From the NCBI GenBank assembly GCA_029641185.1, contig JAPWGK010000002.1, positions 2,790,001-2,854,000 on the forward strand: 64,000 nucleotides of DNA. Direction: 5' to 3'. This document shows, one piece after another, positions 19,722 through 32,185 of this stretch. The notes beneath the pieces are model-generated. The model was not told the DNA's origin and ran no database searches. It saw only the letters and a list, made by a program, of their open reading frames with translations. Every line of letters begins with the position of its first letter. Position 1 is the first letter of the stretch. The position numbers and the translations under genes are program-made. The DNA comes from Pseudofabraea citricarpa (Eukaryota > Ascomycota > Leotiomycetes > Helotiales > Dermateaceae).

Positions 19722-21923
19722 TTATCTCCTCCCCTTCCCCTTCCTCTTCTTCTCCGGCACGCCAATACTAGCACCCTCCAACTCGCCGCTCTCCAAGCCC
19801 TCCTCGGACTCAGCCATGCCCTTAATCTTGTCACCGGCCGTGATGCTAAAGAGGAGATCCCGGTTCTGCTCCTTGAGATCCTCGTTCTCCTCCTTGACGA
19901 GCGAGAGCTCCTTGGCCAGCACGGCCGTGCTCTGGTTGACGTGCTCGATGCGCTTGAGCAGGCCTTCGGACGTGGCCTTCTCCTCGGTGAGCGACTTCGT
20001 CATGGCGCGCGCGATGTCGGAGCTCTTGTCGGCGCGTTTCTTCTCGCGCGCCACGTCCTTCTCCAGGCTGGGGATCGTGTCGGACACGAGCTGCGCGTGC
20101 GAGAGCTGGAGCGCCTTGAGTGCTGCGCTGGCTTCGTCGGCTCGCGCCGTCGCTTGTGCGGCCGAGCTCGCGGCCGAGGATGCTTTGGCTGCGGCTTTGC
20201 TGACTAGTTCTTCGTAGTAGACGCGCTGGCTCTCCAGCTGGCTGGTGAGCAGATGCGTGTATTCCATTCCGATGTTCTCGAGCTTTTCTCGAGGCACCAT
20301 TTCCAGATTATCCCCTTCCTCTTCGTGTCTTACTCGCCTATTCGATGGTAGCTCGACTACCTTGCCATCTCCTTTGTTGCGAATGAGTCGATGCACCCAG
20401 ATATCGCCTGCGTAATCCCAAACATGCTGCGTCTCGATCTCAAGGGCAAAGTTATGGGCGGAATCTTTCCAATGCTCTTTTGCATGTCCTCCTTTGTATC
20501 GCCCACATCCCACATTACCACAAATCAGGCAGATCCACAAGTCGTCTGTACAGTCACAAACAGAACATAGACTTGCCTCGCCGGATCCAAATGGTGGGTT
20601 TGTAGGATCGTAGGAATATGAAGAGGTATTGCCGGTGGACGATAGAGCAAGAGAAGGATTAGTATGTCGGCATACCGGACAGCCAGAGCCTCGCCATTTC
20701 TGGAGACAAGCGCAATGAAAGACGTGTTGACAAAGAATTGTAAGAAGACCGGTTGTATCATCCATACGTTCGAGGCAAACCGGGCAAGTAGGAAGCTCGA
20801 TCAGATTTGGAGTGGGTGGTGGAAAAGGCTTAGGATACGAAGATGTGGCGGAAGGTGTAAATGGATCATAGGAGAGTTCAGGGAAAGATTTGTCTGTTGA
20901 ATTGGAGGTATTTGGTGTTTGAAAGGTGATGGATTTAATGAACATGACATGACATGTTTCTGGCTGTTTTCTTGTTAGTTTCTTGAATTACTATGCGAGG
21001 ACATGACTTACCTCCATACTATTGAATACCTTACCATCCCACTCCTTTCTCCACCTCTTCGCATCTGCCCCAGATCTAAATTTCATGAGCACCAGGTATC
21101 TGTTCATCCTCCCAGTCATGACCATTCGGAAGTGACTCACTTCCTCTCTTGTCTTCTCACCTACAAATCCCAAAAAGTCACTAGGCGTGAGATAACTGGG
21201 AACCGCAGGGATGCACAATGTTGTGCAGTCCTCCGCAGCCGCACTATTTGAAGCTTCGTGGCCACTCTCTAGAGAGTTACGTGGCTCAGAAGTAGAATAG
21301 ACCTCAAGTTGCTCCCCCAGACCAAGAGTCTCCTCTCCATCCCGATATAAATGTACGATTCCCCAACCAAGTTCTGTATTCTTTCCCTCGAGAGGCTCAT
21401 ATCTTGCCTTCGTAACCCTACCGGAACTGGAAGGACTGGCAAGACCAGCGATTATCCCATCATTTCCTGCGCTGCTCTCACCTCTGCGGTGACCAGGTCT
21501 TGTGGGCCCCATATCCGTACTCTCGACCCTGACAGCCCCGAACCTCCAATCTCTAACTGCCTCCTTGGGATCGCCGGCGGAGGCTGTGACCTTGGGTTTT
21601 GGGGCTGATAAGATGGCGGTAAATTCGTCTGTAGCAGGAGCGCGTGCTGGCCCGCAGTCAATCACAGTTCCTGTACTTGCGCGGACCGCGCTGGCTTGTG
21701 TTTCCTCTTCGCGACCCCTTCCCTCGAGTCTCGAAGTCCCCCTCTTATGGCGTGCTAATCTGGGATTTGTATCTGCAGGCGCGTGGCGCGGGAGATCTGC
21801 TGTAAAGATGTTGGTGCCTCGCGGTGGGAGCCAAATAGATTTCTTTGTGGTTTGTGGTCTGGTCGCTATAGGGTCTGCAGAAGGATATAACTCGAATTTG
21901 AGATGGTAGAAGTATGAAGGCAT
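19722..21923 (-). CDS. ETP1: BRAP2/Etp1-type RING and UBP zinc-finger E3 ligase
   Basis: Two exons, 21923-21012 and 20963-19722, giving 717 aa; the 48-nt intron (GTAAGT...CAG) joins into FNSMEPETCHVMFIKSI, a family signature. The order is: N-terminal disordered Ser/Arg-rich part; BRAP2 RRM-like domain (about 225-325); RING with CPVC (from 364), CQHVFHCACLQKW and CPVCRH; UBP-type zinc finger (about 437-500; CSVCDCTDDLWICLICGNVGCGRY, HNFALEIETQHVWDY); then a long Ala/Ser/Glu-rich coiled coil (about 540-685) and a basic KKRKGKGRR end. Human BRAP2 (IMP) dampens Ras/MAPK scaffolding, and yeast Etp1 is needed for ethanol tolerance. No ATG exists upstream of 21923 in frame. It is followed on the same strand by polyubiquitin, a pairing of interest but probably chance. 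Confidence 0.92.
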
Positions 21924-22424
21924 TGCTGTCCTATCCACAGTAGCTTTTTAGATTGTAGGAATTCATGGTAGAAATAGAGGTTTGGTCTTGACGGGAGGCT
22001 TCTAGACGGTTCGGCGTGGCTTGGATATGAGTGCGGAGGGGATTATTTGAGGCTGTTCATACAGGTATACTAAGGCTAGTAGGGTAGAATACACAAGGTG
22101 GTCTATGGAGAGAATTGAAAATGTTTATGATCCGTCTCAACTTAGATTTCAAAAGCTTCAGCCTTGCGCGGAACATCCTCGGAGGTGGCGAATTAGCCCG
22201 CGTAGTGGGGGAATTATGACGATCACAATGGAGAAAGCAATGATCACTATTTCAAACGCGTAGGGAAAAAGGTGTCCTAATGAATGCATTGGACTATGAA
22301 CTATGAACGGGTATGCTGGAGCTTAATGACAACTCATGCTACACTCGCCGGTGTGCAAGAGCACAGTTGCCCAACCCCTAAAAACGCCTTCCCAAGGGAT
22401 CATTAAAAGGTGAAATCGAAACGC
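21924..22424. other. Intergenic region between ETP1-like and polyubiquitin genes
   Basis: The promoter of the ETP1-like gene and the 3' flank of polyubiquitin. No gene or clear motif is seen. Confidence 0.45.
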
Positions 22425-23494
<1,070 letters not shown>

Positions 23495-25600
23495 CTTGAC
23501 GGTGGTTTGTTGATGAAGATCTTAAAAGGTGTAGGTGTTGGTTGAAGAGTGGTACTGTAGTGATGATGAATTTCGTGCTCTGGTGTGCGGGTCAGAGTGG
23601 GTGTGTTGGTGCGAAGGAGAGATGGCGGAGAGGAGAGAGAGAGAGGGAGGGAGCCTTAAGTAGGTGCAGTAGGAGGCCTGGCACTGACCAAGCGAGGAAG
23701 TCGGGGGTGAATAAGCGTGGCGCGGGCGCGATAGCAGGTTGCAGTTGCAGGGAACAAGGAAGGTGCGAGAAGTGGCTGGACCTGGAATGGAAGATTGCGG
23801 AAGCGGCCTGCAAACAGAATTCTATCATTATTATTCTAGCTCGGGCGAGAATCGAGAATCTCTGCTCTAGAGTACAATACGGTAGCAAAGGCAACAAACA
23901 GCCTCTGAAGCTTGTGGTTCGATACTGTACTGTGCCATCGGCAACGTCGTCGCCCTCACACCTTGAGAGATAAGAAACATGAGTCGGTCATGCGCCCGCC
24001 TGGATCATGTGCTCCGCCTTCGCGCGTCAACTCCTGCTTCCCCGCCTCATCGACCTTCATCCTCAACCATCATCGACCTTCAACCACGGTGAGAGCGATA
24101 TCGCATGACTCTGCTCTACCGTACGATCGTCTTCGTTCCTCAAATCCTCGACTCTAATTCCCGACTCTGCTACAACCTCACAACTTCCGCATCGGGCAGG
24201 CCGGCCACTGCTGCAGGCTCTGATATGGTCAGCGAGGGGTCTCGGGTCATCGACGTCATTTCATTATGGCTCGCTCGGCTTCAGGGTTCTTATCGTGGCG
24301 CAAAATAGATTCGGGGGTTGACGGTGACGAGGGAAGCCAACGTCACAAAGGATGCGACTCGAACCGTCTCTGGTTCATCTGTTGATGCGATATTTGACGC
24401 CCTTTACAACCATGCTCTTCTACGGTGCTAAATAGGAGACTGCGCGTACGGCCATGATTGCGCAATGCACTGTGCTACATCGCAACAAGCAAGAGGGCTG
24501 TGTATCGAGTATTTTGACGTACTCGTTCCTCAACTGCCCTTCAGTCACCGAGCCTCTTCACCAAGCAGGGCTTTGTAGGATTCATAATATTTGTACACCG
24601 CTGACTGCTAGAACCTATTGCTTCCTTTCCTAAGGAGAAACCAGCGCAATTCCTCACCATACCATCTAGCCCAGAAACCTCAAATCTCATCACTCAACTT
24701 GTAAAGTATTGTTTTGAAAATTGAAATCGGCGGGACACTCAGATCGGATGCCCTTGGACTATAGGATACTCGATAGAAGCGCTGAAGGTTTAAAGCCTTG
24801 TTCAGTAGTCAGGTTGCGCTGCCTCGTTCTAGGTACCTTTAGCGTCTGTTGACCGCAAGTATTGTAATTCCAGGGGTTTGATGACGTGACAAATAGGAGG
24901 GATAGGTCAAGAAGCAAATCGCATGTTTAAATCACGTCAAACAATGGCTCGAAGGAAGTGAGAGTTTTGAATCCATTTTATTGGGATATCCATATTCCTC
25001 CTCGATCCAATGCGTATACATATTTGGCAGAAGAGTCCGCCCAAAAAGAACCGCAGACCATTTCTCCTAGAGCTCCCTCTTTCAAAACCTGCACACAAAA
25101 CGCATTTTGCCTCCCATCACGAGATGCGAAAATGAGGTGCGGAAAGTCCAACCATAAAAAATCAACAAACGCCGAATGCTATGCCACACAAAAAATCTCA
25201 AACTGCCGTTAAAAACGCATCAAAGTTCTTCATGAGATCTCGTAAAGGATCATCATTTCATACATAAAATCTGTAAGTTTGTTGTAGGCCTTTTCCTCGT
25301 AAAGGGGTCGTTGAAAACATGTGATCCATCATCATAAAAAGATAACAATGATTGGGTGGTAGGTAAAAAAGAAAGTTCAAAGAATCGCTCTACCAGTCGA
25401 TGAAAAGGAAAAGGATAAAGTTTTTGTGGTGCCTCGCTGTGGCGTAGGATCCTGAAGAAACGATATGGTTTTTGAAGACAAAGGGAATAAAAGGTGGTTT
25501 TAATAATATGAGCCGCAGTAAGCAATCACTGTTTGGTATTTCGTACAGTCGAATATGCGAAGTGGGTATAAAGAAGAGTATGTGCAAAAATGTGGCCAGA
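23495..25600. other. Upstream region of polyubiquitin and 3' flank of the zinc-cluster gene
   Basis: About 2.1 kb with only chance reading frames. The 23,495-24,000 part should hold the polyubiquitin promoter (minus strand): it has a GA/CT run (23633-23652) and TACTGTACTG at 23922-23931. The 25,150-25,600 part is probably the 3' untranslated region of the regulator gene. Confidence 0.45.
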
Positions 25601-27988
25601 CTACGCGCCGGCGCGAATGACGAGCTTCGACAAGAACTTATTGGATAAGCTGTCGAAGTCTCTTCGGTCAAACTTGGCATCAGGTCGTGTCTTGAGGTAG
25701 GATTCTAGGGTTATATTAGCACATTGTTTCAATTATAGGGAGCAACTAGACATACCATGCTTGGTAACATGATCTCTCATTTCAGTCATGGCCTCGCAGA
25801 CAGCTACATTGTTGTTGAGGAGGTGGCCATGTCGTTGAGTCTCCCATTCAGTGAAGGGAGGAAGTTTTTGAGAGATGGCGTGGAAGAGGCCAACAATAAC
25901 ACCAACAGGTGTTGTCTCCATGTCGTTACAGAACTTGTTCACTACTGCGGCGTCTGGCTCTCGGTAATGGCAGTCGAATTGCATCTCTTCCCAAATAGCC
26001 AAGAGGATTGATGCAAGCATGAAAATAGTGGGCCAGTTCTTGAGCCTGTCTCCACTATAAACGCTGGAATAGAGTGAGGAAAGCTCCTCAAGGATCTCCT
26101 TCTGAAGCTCACGCCACATCTCAGCCAGAGTACACTTGATCTGGAAGTTGATCATGACTGGTGCAACAGTCTTCGTAGCCCAGTTAGATTCCTCGTCATC
26201 AATGTAGCCATCCATCGGATGCTCATCGCCACGGTTTTCTACCATAGTAACGTGCTGAGTAAGGTTGTAAGCGAGGACAAGCTTGAGAGCCTTTCGAATG
26301 ACAGGCAACTTCTCCTTTAGGTAGTATCGATGAGCTGTCTTGAGAATTTCGGTGATGAATGGGGTACCCTCGAAGTAATTGTCGATGAAGTCTTCGAAAG
26401 GTCCGTCAAGATGTTGATCAAGGTACTCCGACAAGCTCTCCTTGGAGATACCTTCTTGACCGGCCGACATGCGGTCTGTGCGCACGGCGAACTCGAGAGC
26501 CTCATGGCCCTCAACCCAATTGACCTGGAAACATGACTCATCACTCACATAGACCTCTCGTGCGTTGACGGGAATGGCAAAGCCATATCCGTGGGTGATC
26601 CAGATTAATTCCTCTTTTTGAGCAAATCCCTTGATGTTGTACGTAGTCAAGCCGAGTTCAACGTGACGCTCGTAATCTGCACGCCAATCCTTCATGAAGT
26701 AGCCAATATCCTTGATGTCGATACGGGTACATGGTACCTGCCAAAGACGTGCGTGCGATGGCTGGCAACCAGCACAAGGCTCCCCCTTATCACAAGTCTT
26801 CTTGAGGAACTTGCATCGCAGACATGCCCGCAACTTTCTAATTTCACTGGCCTGTTTTCTCTGCTCGGGTAATAAGGGTCCACGTCTTCTACCAACACGT
26901 TTCTCGGTATCTTTCTTGCCGTTTGAGGTACGACGAATAACAGCCTTAGTTGCCTTGGCAGTGATAGGACTCTTCTTGGGGGCAGAGTTTCTTCTGGCTG
27001 GAGGTGATGATGTTGAGGATGGGGTAGTTCGATTGGATGTGGATGCCTTAATTGTGATGGCAGCTACGGCAGTCGTGGGACTGACGATCTCATGGATGTC
27101 ATGTGAGTGCTGTGGTGAATGGTGTGAGTGTTGAGGAGAGTGGTGTGCCTCGCCATGGAAGCAGTTTCTGTGCCCAACAGGATCCATATAGTTGTCAGAG
27201 GCTGGCGAGTATGGAGAATATGGGTATGTAATCTCCTCGTAGCTACCAAACGTGTCGATGGTGTGTCCGGTTCCATCTGATTGCGACGAGTCCGAATGGC
27301 TTCGAAGGTGCAGAGTCTGACCTGGGTTGAAGATAGCAGCATTCTGGGCTTGTTGATACGACTCGAAATTCTGATAAGCATCCACAGTAGCCCACCCGTT
27401 ATCACTACTTGAACTGGGTAGTGATAGCACTTCTAGATATGTTCCCGTTGGCGAGTTGCTTCCAAGGCTTTGGCGACCGAGACTTGGGAGACCATCATTC
27501 CCCGTAAAATTCATGGCCTGTTCAAAATCCTGCCAGTTCGCCCATTGTATTGCTTGAGCCTCCACCGTCTGTGCCAGTCCACCGATCCCACCAAAGGGTG
27601 CTTCCATCTGCATTCCAGATTCAAGGGCGGCCTGAGTCGAGGGCATATGGTAGTCGAGCGGCGACGGCTGGAAGGCCTGGCCGAAGTTTGCATATTGAGA
27701 AGCCATCAACGAATTGTCCTGGAGATACTGAGGCATCTGCTGCGGTTGCTGTTGCATCGGCCAGTCTGTGAGAAGTGTTGGTGAGTTGTTGTGGGCAGCC
27801 TGAAATTGCTGGTGGGCGCTCTGGCCAGGAGACAGAGAACGTCTCTCATCACCTCCCGCCGAGGCCATCTCGAGAGGCATAGGCCAGCTAGTTCGTGCTG
27901 ACATACTGGAATATGAGTAACGGGGGTTCTGCTGGTCGAAGGTTAGGTCTAGCAAACCATCTGAGGTGTAATCGAGATTCGAGGTCAT
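25601..27988 (-). CDS. Probable transcription factor with an atypical Zn2Cys6-like cluster
   Basis: Two exons, 27988-25756 and 25704-25601, giving 778 aa; the 51-nt intron (GTATGT...CTAG) yields KHESYLKTRPDAKF at the joint. The frame is open to 28159, but the ATG at 27988 (A at -3) begins the likely protein MTSNLDYTSDGLLDLTFD. The first about 380 residues are Gln/Ser/His/Pro-rich, like an activation region. A basic stretch (KKDTEKRVGRRRGP) precedes six cysteines at residues about 388-420 spaced C-2-C-6-C-5-C-2-C-11-C. Fungal zinc clusters usually have 6-9 residues in the last gap. The remaining about 350 residues form a conserved helical region (YFMKDWRADYERHVEL, YGFAIPVNAREVYVSDES). DNA binding is inferred; the target is unknown. 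Confidence 0.8.
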
Positions 27989-30413
27989 TGTCGCGGATGG
28001 TCGACAGGAACGGTCAATAGTATTGTAGGAAGATGGTTGAAGACACCGCTCTTTAGAAGAGGGAGGATACGGTGAGGAGGCCAACTTTTGGTTAGGACGA
28101 TGGGCGGGCCTGGAGGTGAAATGTCGGTGTAGAAGTTGAAGAAGTGAGCCGGGGTGCATTTACTCGTTTCCGCAAGCCGACTGCAAAATGGGCGGAAGTG
28201 CGAAAAGATGGCCGGCCACGTTGGGGTTAACGTCGAGCCAGCCCCCAACCTCCTGCCAATCAGCAGCGCCTACAGCGCACGTCCGGGGCCTTCAGAGCGC
28301 TCTCCAAGGCTTCTTCCAGCGTATCCAGCGGGTATCCACCAGAGGCCACTAGAGCAGCTAAGAGGCCAGCTGCAGCAGAGACATCATGTGGCCAGTTATT
28401 GTGAAGCGACGCCTGGCGCGCCATGCTGCTTCGGGGCATCGCTGGCCAACCTCTGTTACGTTGCCCAGTGTTGCTCTCGCTCGCTACTCGCTGGCCCCCT
28501 CAGATCAGACGCTGGCTCGCCAATCATGGGCTCCGGTGCCTCCCAGGTTCTCCCTCCAGGCCTGCTCGGTGCCAGGATAGACGGTAGTGGTCGCACAGTA
28601 CTGAGGTCGTGAGTACGCAGAACAGCCACCTGTGTCTCGTGTCTGGCCCTCTCGCTCGGCTCCACCGACTAGATAAAGCTATCTGTGTCCTCCTCTTCCC
28701 TGAGGATGAAGGTGGGAGGACGAGAGGAGAGGACGAGTTGCCTCTGGTCCATGGTCCATCCTGGCCCACGTATCCTTCTCCAGCCTGTGGTTCCTCTCGT
28801 TTGCGGCGCACGTCTCTCCTGGCGGCTCAGGTTCAGGGTACTGTAAAGAAGATCTTCGTCGTCGCCAGCAGAAGCGAGGGGCGACGGCACTATCAGATTC
28901 AAGAGGATCATGGCCGCAGGGAGAGCAGTTCTCGCTGCTGGACGGCGCAGTATAGCTTCAGGTATCGCCAGCTGACAGCGCTCGTGCTTTGCTGAGGAAT
29001 GTTGACACGGCACAGCGCCATGCTCTCCGCATGTGCACCAGAGCAGCAGAGTCCGGTACAGTACGGTAGCATTTCGTATCGCTGTGTTGCTGTACTACGC
29101 ATAGCATACCCCTCTATGATCTGTCGGATGCTCCCTTCCTTGACTCTGTCAGCTGTCAGCACTCAGCACTCAGCACTCACCACACACCTGCGTCGAATCG
29201 AAACGCTCTCGGAACACAATTAAGCTGCTCTCCACATTCTCCGGCTCCAGCACACTGTACAGCATTAACGTACGCAAAGGCTGTTGTCTTTCTGAGACGA
29301 AGGATCTGGGTACGACAAGTCTGCTGCCGACCATTCGCCGAGCATACAGCCGCCCGAAGCGATCATCGTGCTTCAAGCCTTCGTGCCCCTCGTTCTCCAA
29401 GAGTCCAAAGTAGTCGCTCCTCTTTTCTCCTTCGTTTCAAACAGGTACTGTACGAGTCAACAATAATTAATCTCCACCAAGGAAGAGCAACTGCCGCACC
29501 AAAGTAGTCTCTCCAAGTCCACTCGAACTACAGTACTAGAGAGCTGCTGCATATCAATAATTCATGCAAGAGCAATATCTCCGTAGCCACCCGCTGCGGG
29601 GTTGAGCTGCGAGTCAGTGCCATTGGATGCGCCTGGCGCTATCTCACCGTGGTATCGTCAAATCAGCGCAGGCTGGCTGACATGTTGCTCGCAAAGCGCC
29701 TTGTTTCTCCCCAGAACTACTGCTTTAAGTTCCGCGATGATTGAATAGTGCGTGATCGTGGGGGTGTACTCGGTGACTGGCAGGTACATGTGCGGTACAT
29801 TCGTCCCAAGTCTGGCGATCGTAAAGCTTCAAACTCTTGCTGCTTCACTGCACGTACGACGGCCCTCATCGTGTCCTGAAATTGGGTCATGTCATGTGTG
29901 GCGGCAATTGCGGTGAGCGGCAGTACAGTAGATTGCGTCCTTTCTCCCATGTACGAAATAATGCATATTTAAGTAAAACGTGGTTTGTTGTACTGCACAC
30001 ATGTACATTGAATGTACACACGCACACACAGGAAGGTCGGAGGGAAAGAGGTGAGCTGCAACGATGATGTGCAGCAAAAGGAAAGAAAAGACAAAGCCAC
30101 CAACGGCCGGATTGCTGTGTTGATGTTGGGCTGGTTGGCTGGCTGATGGTGGTGAGTAAGTGATGGCGGGGTCAAAAGCAAACTGCCCACCATGGCTCAA
30201 TTTGCCAAAATTTCTAAGCGAAAGTGAGATCTGGTGTGGCGCTTGCTCGCGTGGCCGTCGCCCGTCAACTGTCGCAAACCCTTCGAAATTCACGTGCCTC
30301 TTCTTTGAGACACTGGAACCTCAAGAACAATACGATGCAAAAAAGAGCCTTACATGCCGAGGAATGTCAAAGGAACGAAGAATCACCACCGTGTGATCTT
30401 CCAAAGGCGTGCA
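27989..30413. promoter_or_regulatory. Long GTAC-rich divergent intergenic region
   Basis: 2.4 kb between the divergent zinc-cluster regulator and RAM1. It is GC-rich up to about 29 kb and has many overlapping but family-less frames on both strands. I count about 20 GTAC palindromes between 28,590 and 30,020, many inside TACTGTAC or GTACAGTA. A CAGCACT unit is repeated three times at 29157-29177. The size suggests long leaders and complex control of the regulator gene. Confidence 0.45.
29157..29177. repeat. Three tandem copies of CAGCACT
   Basis: Perfect 7-base units at 29157, 29164 and 29171. Confidence 0.9.
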
Positions 30414-32185
30414 ATGTCATCGTCAACTCCCACCAGCACACTGGACAGCTTGCTCAACCTCGAGCCAACGCGTCAGGACCGGGGATTTGTGATCGAGGAG
30501 ATAACCTCAGATGAACCTGCAGACCTGACCAACAAAGAGTTCATACACAGACTGGGACCTTCTGTTCATCCATCCATAATGTCAGCAAAAACCGCATCGG
30601 CGAGCCTGGTCCCTGACCTGTTCACCTCGATGCCGTGTCTCCGGGACCAACTTGTCACCGAGACTTCCCAGGTCCAAGATGAGACTGTTGAGGAGTGCCT
30701 GCCTTTCCTCTCTGACATGGAACCGGGTATTCTGTACGGTGAGCATGGCGTACCTCATTTGGACCGGAAGAGACATATTCAGTTTCTGCACAAGAGCCTT
30801 AGGAACCTGCCCGCACCTTATGTTGCTGCAGATGCCAGCCGACCCTGGATGTTTTATTGGGCGCTCAATGGGCTATCGACGATGGGTGAGGATGTATCAA
30901 CTTATCGGGAGAGGATTCTCTCCACGGTGCGTCCGATCCAGAATCCCACGGGAGGATTTGGCGGAGGAAATGGGCAAATGTCGCATTTAGCTTCTACGTA
31001 TGCTATTATCCTTGCATTGGCCATTGTCGGCGGCAAAGAGGCATTTGATCTCGTAGATCGGAAAGCAATGTGGAAGTGGCTAGGTGCGCTCAAGCAACCC
31101 GATGGAGGATTTCAGGTGTGTATTGGTGGCGAAGAAGATATTCGGTAAGTCTTGTCAAGGTCACAGAACTGAACACTGTATTGATTTTTCAGGGGTGCAT
31201 ATTGCGCAGCTGTCATAATCACTCTTCTTGATCTACCTCATGAACTCTCACGGGAGTCCCCTGCGTGGACTGAGGGAGCTACGTTACTTACAAACCTACC
31301 CGAATGGATAGCAAGCTGTAGGTTATTATCGTTGCGTTGGTTTGCAGTATATTAACCGCTATCAGGTCAAACTTTTGAAGGAGGCATCTCTGGTCGTCCA
31401 GATGCAGAAGCTCATGGAGCTTATGCGTTCTGTGCTCTTGCATGCTTGTGCATCCTAGGCGATCCGCACAACATAATCCCCACGTAAGTCGCGAACCATT
31501 GAAATCTCGATCCTGGCATGCTTATCATGTTTGCTTCTTTACAGGTATCTTGATGTTCCACGACTTATCTCTTGGCTCTCTGCTCGACAGTATTCCCCGG
31601 AAGGTGGGTTTTCGGGCAGAACGAACAAGCTGGTCGATGGATGTTACAGCCATTGGGTTGGAGGTTGTTGGCCTCTTCTAGAAGCATGTCTCAACGGTCC
31701 ATCGCCTAGAAGCTCGATATCTGGAGACGGGATCCAATCTGACCCTGCTCCTGCTCCTCCTGCAAAAGCTGTGGGAAGCCTATTCAGCCGAGAAGGTTTA
31801 ATTAGATACATCTTATGCTGCTGTCAAGATTTCTCACGGCGTGGGGGGTTGAGGGATAAGCCCAGCCAGTAAGTATCTCCATCATCGATCACGGCTCAGG
31901 TTTATTAACCATAGTAACAGTAATTCTGACTCCTACCACACCTGCTACGTCCTTGCTGGCCTAAGCTCTGCACAAAATGTCTGGCATTTCAACACTGCCA
32001 CCGACAACCCTGAGTCAGGGGGAACTCTGATTTCCGCCTACCAGTGGACCGCCGAGCCCTGTTTAGATGACACGCAGGTATCCGATGACGAGGATAGGGT
32101 AGGAACTCTGCATCCTGTCTTTGTGATACCCGAAGGCCGAGCAGAAGAAATGAGGGCATATTTTGCATCTAAAGGAGGGTTCTAG
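30414..32185 (+). CDS. RAM1: Protein farnesyltransferase beta subunit
   Basis: Five exons: 30414-31144, 31193-31317, 31366-31483, 31545-31868 and 31921-32185, giving 520 aa. All four introns (48-61 nt) preserve frame. The enzyme adds farnesyl to CaaX cysteines of Ras, Rho and lipopeptide pheromones together with the alpha subunit Ram2. The alpha-alpha barrel repeats are visible (PTGGFGGGNGQMSHLASTYA, QPDGGFQV, GGISGRPDAEAHGAYAF, PEGGFSGRTNKLVDGCYSHW). Zinc ligands are the Asp and Cys of VDGCYSHW and the His of DSYHTCYVLAGLS. The protein is longer than yeast Ram1 because of an N-terminal lead and an Ala/Pro insert (SDPAPAPPAKAV). An ATG at 30354 would add 20 residues but has T at -3. The last acceptor region has two in-frame choices (TAG at 31914 or CAG at 31920), differing by two residues. 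Confidence 0.93.

Noticed and set aside
19584..20207. 207-codon plus-strand frame with Leu/Arg/Gly-rich sequence
   Set aside because: Antisense of the Ala/Ser/Glu-rich coiled coil of the ETP1-like gene.
28609..28995. Frames of 95-128 codons on both strands in 28.2-29.2 kb
   Set aside because: Overlapping frames on both strands in GC-rich sequence, no recognisable motif, no splice partners found.
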